DNA of 18,814 nucleotides from Colwellia sp. GTDB taxonomy: Bacteria > Pseudomonadota > Gammaproteobacteria > Enterobacterales > Alteromonadaceae. The notes under the pieces were generated by a model. The model worked only from the letters and a program-made list of their open reading frames with translations, was not told the DNA's origin and did not search any database. The translations under genes were made by a program, and so were the position numbers. This document shows positions 15,249 through 18,814 of this stretch, one piece after another. Within the stretch, counting starts at the first letter, position 1, and the number at the start of each line of letters is the position of its first letter. The DNA lies in the NCBI GenBank assembly GCA_003521815.1, contig DPHE01000002.1, positions 19,813 through 38,626 of the forward strand, given 5' to 3'.

Positions 15249-16490
15249 ATGTTGAAAAATAAATCAAATAAACGTCAAATATGCATCCTCGGCTCTACAG
15301 GCTCTATTGGTATTAATACCCTTGATGTTATCCGTTTACATCGTGATAAATTTAACGTGGTTAGTTTATCTGCAAATAGGAGTGTTGATAAAATATTTTC
15401 ACAGTGCCTTGAGTTTCAACCTAAGACAGTAGTGATGGTATCAGTTCCCCATGCAGAGCAATTAGCTTCACGTTTAGCTGGTGAAAACCTTGAGTTTATC
15501 GAGGTTAAATCAGGTGTTGATGCACTCGTTGAACTTGCAAGATCAAAGCAGACTGATACGGTAATGGCTGCCATTGTTGGCGCTGCTGGCTTGATGCCAA
15601 CACTAGCTGCGGTACAAGCCGGTAAACGGGTGTTATTAGCCAACAAAGAAGCGTTAGTTACCTCCGGCGCTATTTTTATTGAAGCGGTTAAACAATCGGG
15701 GGCAGAGCTTTTACCAATTGATAGTGAGCATAATGCTATATTTCAAAGTTTACCTTGGCAAGAGCAAGCGAGGGTAGGCCATTGTCAGTTAGCACAAAAT
15801 GGCATCAGTAAAATCTTACTAACAGGATCTGGTGGTCCTTTTAGAACAAGGTTAGTATCTGAACTTGAGTGTGTTACACCCAATGAAGCTTGTGCCCACC
15901 CAAACTGGGATATGGGGCGGAAAATATCAGTTGATTCAGCAACCATGATGAATAAAGGTTTAGAATTTATTGAAGCGAAGTGGTTATTTAATGTTGAAGC
16001 GGCTGATATTCAAGTGGTGTTACATCCGCAAAGTACTATCCATTCTATGGTGCAATATAAAGATGGCTCGGTGATTGCTCAAATGGGTAATCCTGACATG
16101 CGTACACCTATTGCGCATGCTTTAGCGTATCCAGATCGAATTGAATCAGGGGTTCTCCCGTTAGATTTTTTTAATACCCCCTCATTTGAATTTCAAGCAG
16201 TAGATTATGAAAAGTACCCTAATTTAAAGTTAGCGATAGAGGCGTGTAAAAGTGGTCAAGGCGCTTGTACTGCTCTTAATGCGGCAAATGAAGTGGCTGT
16301 CGCTGCTTTTTTAGACGAACAGATTAAATTTACCGATATTTATAAAATAAATGAAACTTCTGTGAGGAAATTTGTCTCAGAACAGGTAGGTAATATTAAT
16401 GAGGTCATTTCCTTAGATACACGCGCTAGAGAATTTGCTCTATCAATTGTAGAGAAATTTTCACAGAGCAAGCTTAAGGAACAGAAGTAG
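15249..16490 (+). CDS. dxr: 1-deoxy-D-xylulose 5-phosphate reductoisomerase
   Basis: Dxr (IspC) converts DXP to 2-C-methyl-D-erythritol 4-phosphate with NADPH, the committed step of the MEP isoprenoid pathway that also supplies UppS. The NADPH loop GSTGSIG is at 15-21 and LLANKEALV at 129-137. The metal ligands are Asp158 and Glu160 (PIDSEHNAIFQ) and Glu239 (MMNKGLEFIEA), matching E. coli Asp150, Glu152 and Glu231 with an offset of eight. HPQSTIHSMVQY and GNPDMRTPIAHALAYP follow. It has 413 residues against 398 in E. coli, with about seven extra at the N-terminus. The ribosome site is weak (AAAAAG), and a nine-codon reading frame from an ATG at 15233 overlaps the start. The stop is two bases before rseP. 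Confidence 0.97.
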   Translation: MLKNKSNKRQICILGSTGSIGINTLDVIRLHRDKFNVVSLSANRSVDKIFSQCLEFQPKTVVMVSVPHAEQLASRLAGENLEFIEVKSGVDALVELARSKQTDTVMAAIVGAAGLMPTLAAVQAGKRVLLANKEALVTSGAIFIEAVKQSGAELLPIDSEHNAIFQSLPWQEQARVGHCQLAQNGISKILLTGSGGPFRTRLVSELECVTPNEACAHPNWDMGRKISVDSATMMNKGLEFIEAKWLFNVEAADIQVVLHPQSTIHSMVQYKDGSVIAQMGNPDMRTPIAHALAYPDRIESGVLPLDFFNTPSFEFQAVDYEKYPNLKLAIEACKSGQGACTALNAANEVAVAAFLDEQIKFTDIYKINETSVRKFVSEQVGNINEVISLDTRAREFALSIVEKFSQSKLKEQK

Positions 16491-16492
16491 AC

Positions 16493-17854
16493 ATGTTTGA
16501 TTTTATTTGGAATTTAGCCTCTTTTGTCATTGCACTTGGTATTTTAGTTACCGTACATGAATATGGTCACTTTTGGGTAGCACGAAAAAATGGTGTGAAA
16601 GTAGAGCGCTTTTCCGTAGGTTTTGGTAAAGCGTTGTGGCGAAAAACAGGACAAGATGGCACTGAATATGTTGTTGCTATGATACCACTTGGTGGTTATG
16701 TCAAAATGCTTGATGAGCGTGTTGACCAAGTATCAGAGCAGGATAAAGATAAAACGTTCAATAGTAAGTCGGTGTATCAACGTATCGCTATTATTGCTGC
16801 GGGACCTTTTGCCAATTTTGCTTTTGCTATTGTTGCCTTTTATTTAATGTTTTTAATTGGTGTGCCTAGTATTAAACCTATTGTAGGGGATATTATTCCT
16901 GAATCGATCGCTGCACAGGCACTCTTACCAAACAAAGCTGAAATAGTTGAAGTTGCGGGAAAATCAATACGTGACTGGCAAGATGTGAACTTAGCGTTGA
17001 TTGGCGAAATAGGCTCCGCGTCTATTGTGATAAAAACGAAGAATGCGGATAGTCAGTATGTTAGTTCTCATCAATTAAGTACTGAAAATTGGCAGTTCTC
17101 ACCTGAAAAAGTTTCTGCCTTGACAAGCCTAGGAGTAATACCTTATCGTCCACAAGTGTATAATGAACTTGCTCGTATTGGTAAGGATAGTCCCGCAGAA
17201 AAAGGGGGACTAAAAGTAGGTGATAAGCTTATTGCGCTTAATGATGAATATTTGTCAGAGGGTTGGACAGATTTTTCTAAGAAAATTAAAGGTTACCCTG
17301 ATGAAGTTGTTAATATTACAGTGGAGCGTGAAGGTAGTAATCAGGTTTTACAGCTCATGCCTAAAGGTATTGACAGTAATGGCGAGTTAATTGGTTATTT
17401 GGGGGTTTCACCTAAAGCCGATGACTGGCCGGCCGAATATAAAATAAACATCAGTTATGGTGTTTTTTCTTCGCTAACTGAAAGTGTCAATCGTACTTGG
17501 GGTTTGATCACTTTAAGTTTTGATATGATAGGAAAGTTAATAACAGGTGATGTTTCTGTTAAAAATTTAAGTGGTCCAATAGCTATTGCTCAAGGAGCAG
17601 GTGATAGTGCAGGGTATGGTTTTGTTTATTTTTTAGGCTTTTTAGCGCTAATTAGTATTAATTTAGGAATAATTAACCTTTTACCGTTGCCAGTACTTGA
17701 TGGCGGACACTTACTCTATTATGTTATAGAGCTTTTAACAGGAAAGCCGGTTCCTGAGAATGTTCAAGAGGCGGGATTCAAGTTTGGAGCCTTAGCATTA
17801 TTGGCTCTAATGAGCATCGCTTTATTTAATGATTTTAGTCGGGTATTGGGTTAG
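16493..17854 (+). CDS. rseP: RseP site-2 intramembrane zinc metalloprotease
   Basis: RseP cleaves the anti-sigma factor RseA within the inner membrane after DegS, releasing sigma-E, and also clears remnant signal peptides. The 453 residues (E. coli 450) keep every landmark. HExxH lies in the first membrane segment (His22, Glu23, His26, identical to E. coli numbering). MIPLGGYVKM is at 63-72, and AAGPFANFAFA (102-112) opens the second membrane segment. Two PDZ domains fill the periplasmic part (about 125-215 and 220-305). NLLPLPVLDGGH (395-406) supplies the third zinc ligand, Asp403. Only two bases separate it from dxr, so the two are cotranscribed. bamA, whose product's misassembly triggers this pathway, follows. 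Confidence 0.97.
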   Translation: MFDFIWNLASFVIALGILVTVHEYGHFWVARKNGVKVERFSVGFGKALWRKTGQDGTEYVVAMIPLGGYVKMLDERVDQVSEQDKDKTFNSKSVYQRIAIIAAGPFANFAFAIVAFYLMFLIGVPSIKPIVGDIIPESIAAQALLPNKAEIVEVAGKSIRDWQDVNLALIGEIGSASIVIKTKNADSQYVSSHQLSTENWQFSPEKVSALTSLGVIPYRPQVYNELARIGKDSPAEKGGLKVGDKLIALNDEYLSEGWTDFSKKIKGYPDEVVNITVEREGSNQVLQLMPKGIDSNGELIGYLGVSPKADDWPAEYKINISYGVFSSLTESVNRTWGLITLSFDMIGKLITGDVSVKNLSGPIAIAQGAGDSAGYGFVYFLGFLALISINLGIINLLPLPVLDGGHLLYYVIELLTGKPVPENVQEAGFKFGALALLALMSIALFNDFSRVLG

Positions 17855-17881
17855 ATATAGGGTATATGTCTGTTATATTTT

Positions 17882-17902
17882 AAGGTGTAATACTTACACC
17901 TT
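17882..17902. repeat. Perfect 9-bp inverted repeat between rseP and bamA
   Basis: AAGGTGTAA (17882-17890) and TTACACCTT (17894-17902) are exact reverse complements separated by TAC. A related, weaker element follows (GCGT 17913-17916 with ACGC 17924-17927). No U-tract follows, so termination is unlikely. It could be a protein-binding operator or an mRNA hairpin. Confidence 0.65.
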
Positions 17903-17959
17903 GTAGCTTACAGCGTGTAATTTACGCAGTGATAAGAAGAAGTAATAAAGTTAAAATAT

Positions 17960-18814
17960 ATGATAATTAAAAAATTAGCCTTTGCCATTTGTTTAGGCGC
18001 TTTAGGTACAACAGCACAAGCTGCACAAGAATTTAAAATTGAAGATATTGAAGTAAAGGGTTTACAGCGTGTTGCTTTAGGTGCTGCCTTAACGCATATT
18101 CCGTTTAATATTGGTGATACTTTAAATAAATTTAGAATTTCACAATCAATAAAAGCGTTATATAAATCAGGACACTTTAATGATATTCGCGCGTATCGCG
18201 ACGGCAACCGTATTATTTATCGTGTTCGAGAACGCGAGACAATCAGTGGAATTACTTTTGAAGGTAATAGTGATTTAAAAGATGAACAGTTAACTGACAG
18301 TCTAGATGGTAGTAATATTCGTGTTGGTGAAACACTTGACCGTACTGTTATTTCAGGCATTGAGATGGGATTGGAAGATTTTTATCATAGCGTAGGTAAA
18401 TATAATGCCGATGTATCTACAACCGTAACTCATCTACCTAGAAACCGAGTTAACCTTGAGTTTACTTTTACTGAAGGTGATGCGGCGGCGATTAAACAAA
18501 TAAACATCATTGGTAATGAGGTTTTCACCGATGCCCAATTACTTGAGAAAACAGAGTTAACCTTTGATTCGCCATGGTGGGATTTTATGGCGCAAGATAG
18601 GTATCAAAAACAAACGTTACAAGGTGATATGGAAACTATTACCAGTTATTATTTAGATCGTGGTTACCTCCGTTTTAAAGCGGATTCCACCCAAGTCTCT
18701 ATGACACCAGATAAGCAATCAGTCTATATTGCTTTAAATATAACAGAAGGCGAAACCTATACGATTAGCGGCGTTGATTTTATCGGTGACATGGCTGGTT
18801 TTGAAAAAACAATT
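17960..18814 (+). CDS. bamA: Outer-membrane protein assembly factor BamA, N-terminal part (truncated by window edge)
   Basis: BamA is the outer-membrane core of the BAM complex, which folds and inserts beta-barrel proteins. The frame is open for 285 codons to the end of the window. The first residues form a signal peptide (MIIKKLAFAICLGALGTTAQA, with cleavage likely after AQA). POTRA 1 begins at EFKIEDIEVKGLQRVALGAA and includes ALYKSGHFNDIRA. POTRA 2 begins at TISGITFEGNSDL, POTRA 3 at AIKQINIIGNEVF, and POTRA 4 starts at YTISGVDFIGD near the edge. The C-terminal barrel lies outside the window. The ATG at 17960 is chosen because the signal peptide starts there; the ribosome site is weak. I see no obvious sigma-E promoter in the 105-base gap after rseP. 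Confidence 0.97.
   Translation, partial: MIIKKLAFAICLGALGTTAQAAQEFKIEDIEVKGLQRVALGAALTHIPFNIGDTLNKFRISQSIKALYKSGHFNDIRAYRDGNRIIYRVRERETISGITFEGNSDLKDEQLTDSLDGSNIRVGETLDRTVISGIEMGLEDFYHSVGKYNADVSTTVTHLPRNRVNLEFTFTEGDAAAIKQINIIGNEVFTDAQLLEKTELTFDSPWWDFMAQDRYQKQTLQGDMETITSYYLDRGYLRFKADSTQVSMTPDKQSVYIALNITEGETYTISGVDFIGDMAGFEKTI

Noticed and set aside
17908..18207. 99-codon minus-strand frame
   Set aside because: It is antisense to the BamA signal peptide and POTRA 1, which are clearly coding in the plus direction.
1..18814. Novel defence, mobile or secondary-metabolite system
   Set aside because: All genes except the DsbA-like one are assignable housekeeping genes in conserved order. No transposase, integrase, direct-repeat array or abrupt composition change was seen.

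Overview
The window is an AT-rich stretch of a gammaproteobacterial chromosome. Protein sequences and gene order point to the Alteromonadales, most likely a Colwellia/Thalassotalea-type marine bacterium. That placement is an inference: no rRNA or other marker is present. Almost everything is core housekeeping. I see no mobile element, tRNA, rRNA, CRISPR array, prophage or defence system, and no convincing undescribed multi-gene system.

Region 1 (1-2678, minus strand): pabB (folate branch) overlaps a NudL-type CoA pyrophosphatase gene, followed by the 5' part of an L-serine dehydratase gene (sdaA). As sequenced, sdaA is broken by a one-base loss in a homopolymer and has several changed conserved residues. 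Region 2 (2821-4356, plus): a lone class I [4Fe-4S] fumarase gene, divergent from pabB. It ends in a strong bidirectional terminator shared with the convergent operon of region 3.

Region 3 (4448-9470, minus): an apparent operon read as DsbA-like protein, map, glnD, dapD (N-terminal methionine removal, nitrogen signalling, lysine/peptidoglycan precursor synthesis). The first gene encodes a DsbA-fold protein whose only cysteine sits in CPWS instead of CxxC. Region 4 (9471-9878): the divergent control region, with an extended -10 promoter for rpsB and a long structured leader.

Region 5 (9879-18814, plus): rpsB, tsf, a terminator, then pyrH, frr, uppS, cdsA, dxr, rseP and the start of bamA (cut by the window edge). 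These cover translation (S2, EF-Ts, ribosome recycling), UMP phosphorylation, isoprenoid and undecaprenyl supply, phospholipid synthesis, envelope stress proteolysis and outer-membrane assembly. The order frr-uppS-cdsA-dxr-rseP differs from E. coli (frr-dxr-uppS-cdsA-rseP).

The observations most worth following up are the decaying sdaA, the single-cysteine DsbA-like protein beside map, and a series of inverted repeats in the intergenic regions around rpsB, tsf, uppS, cdsA and bamA that may act in transcription or translation control. Several enzymes start with TTG or GTG (pabB, glnD, cdsA, frr, probably uppS).
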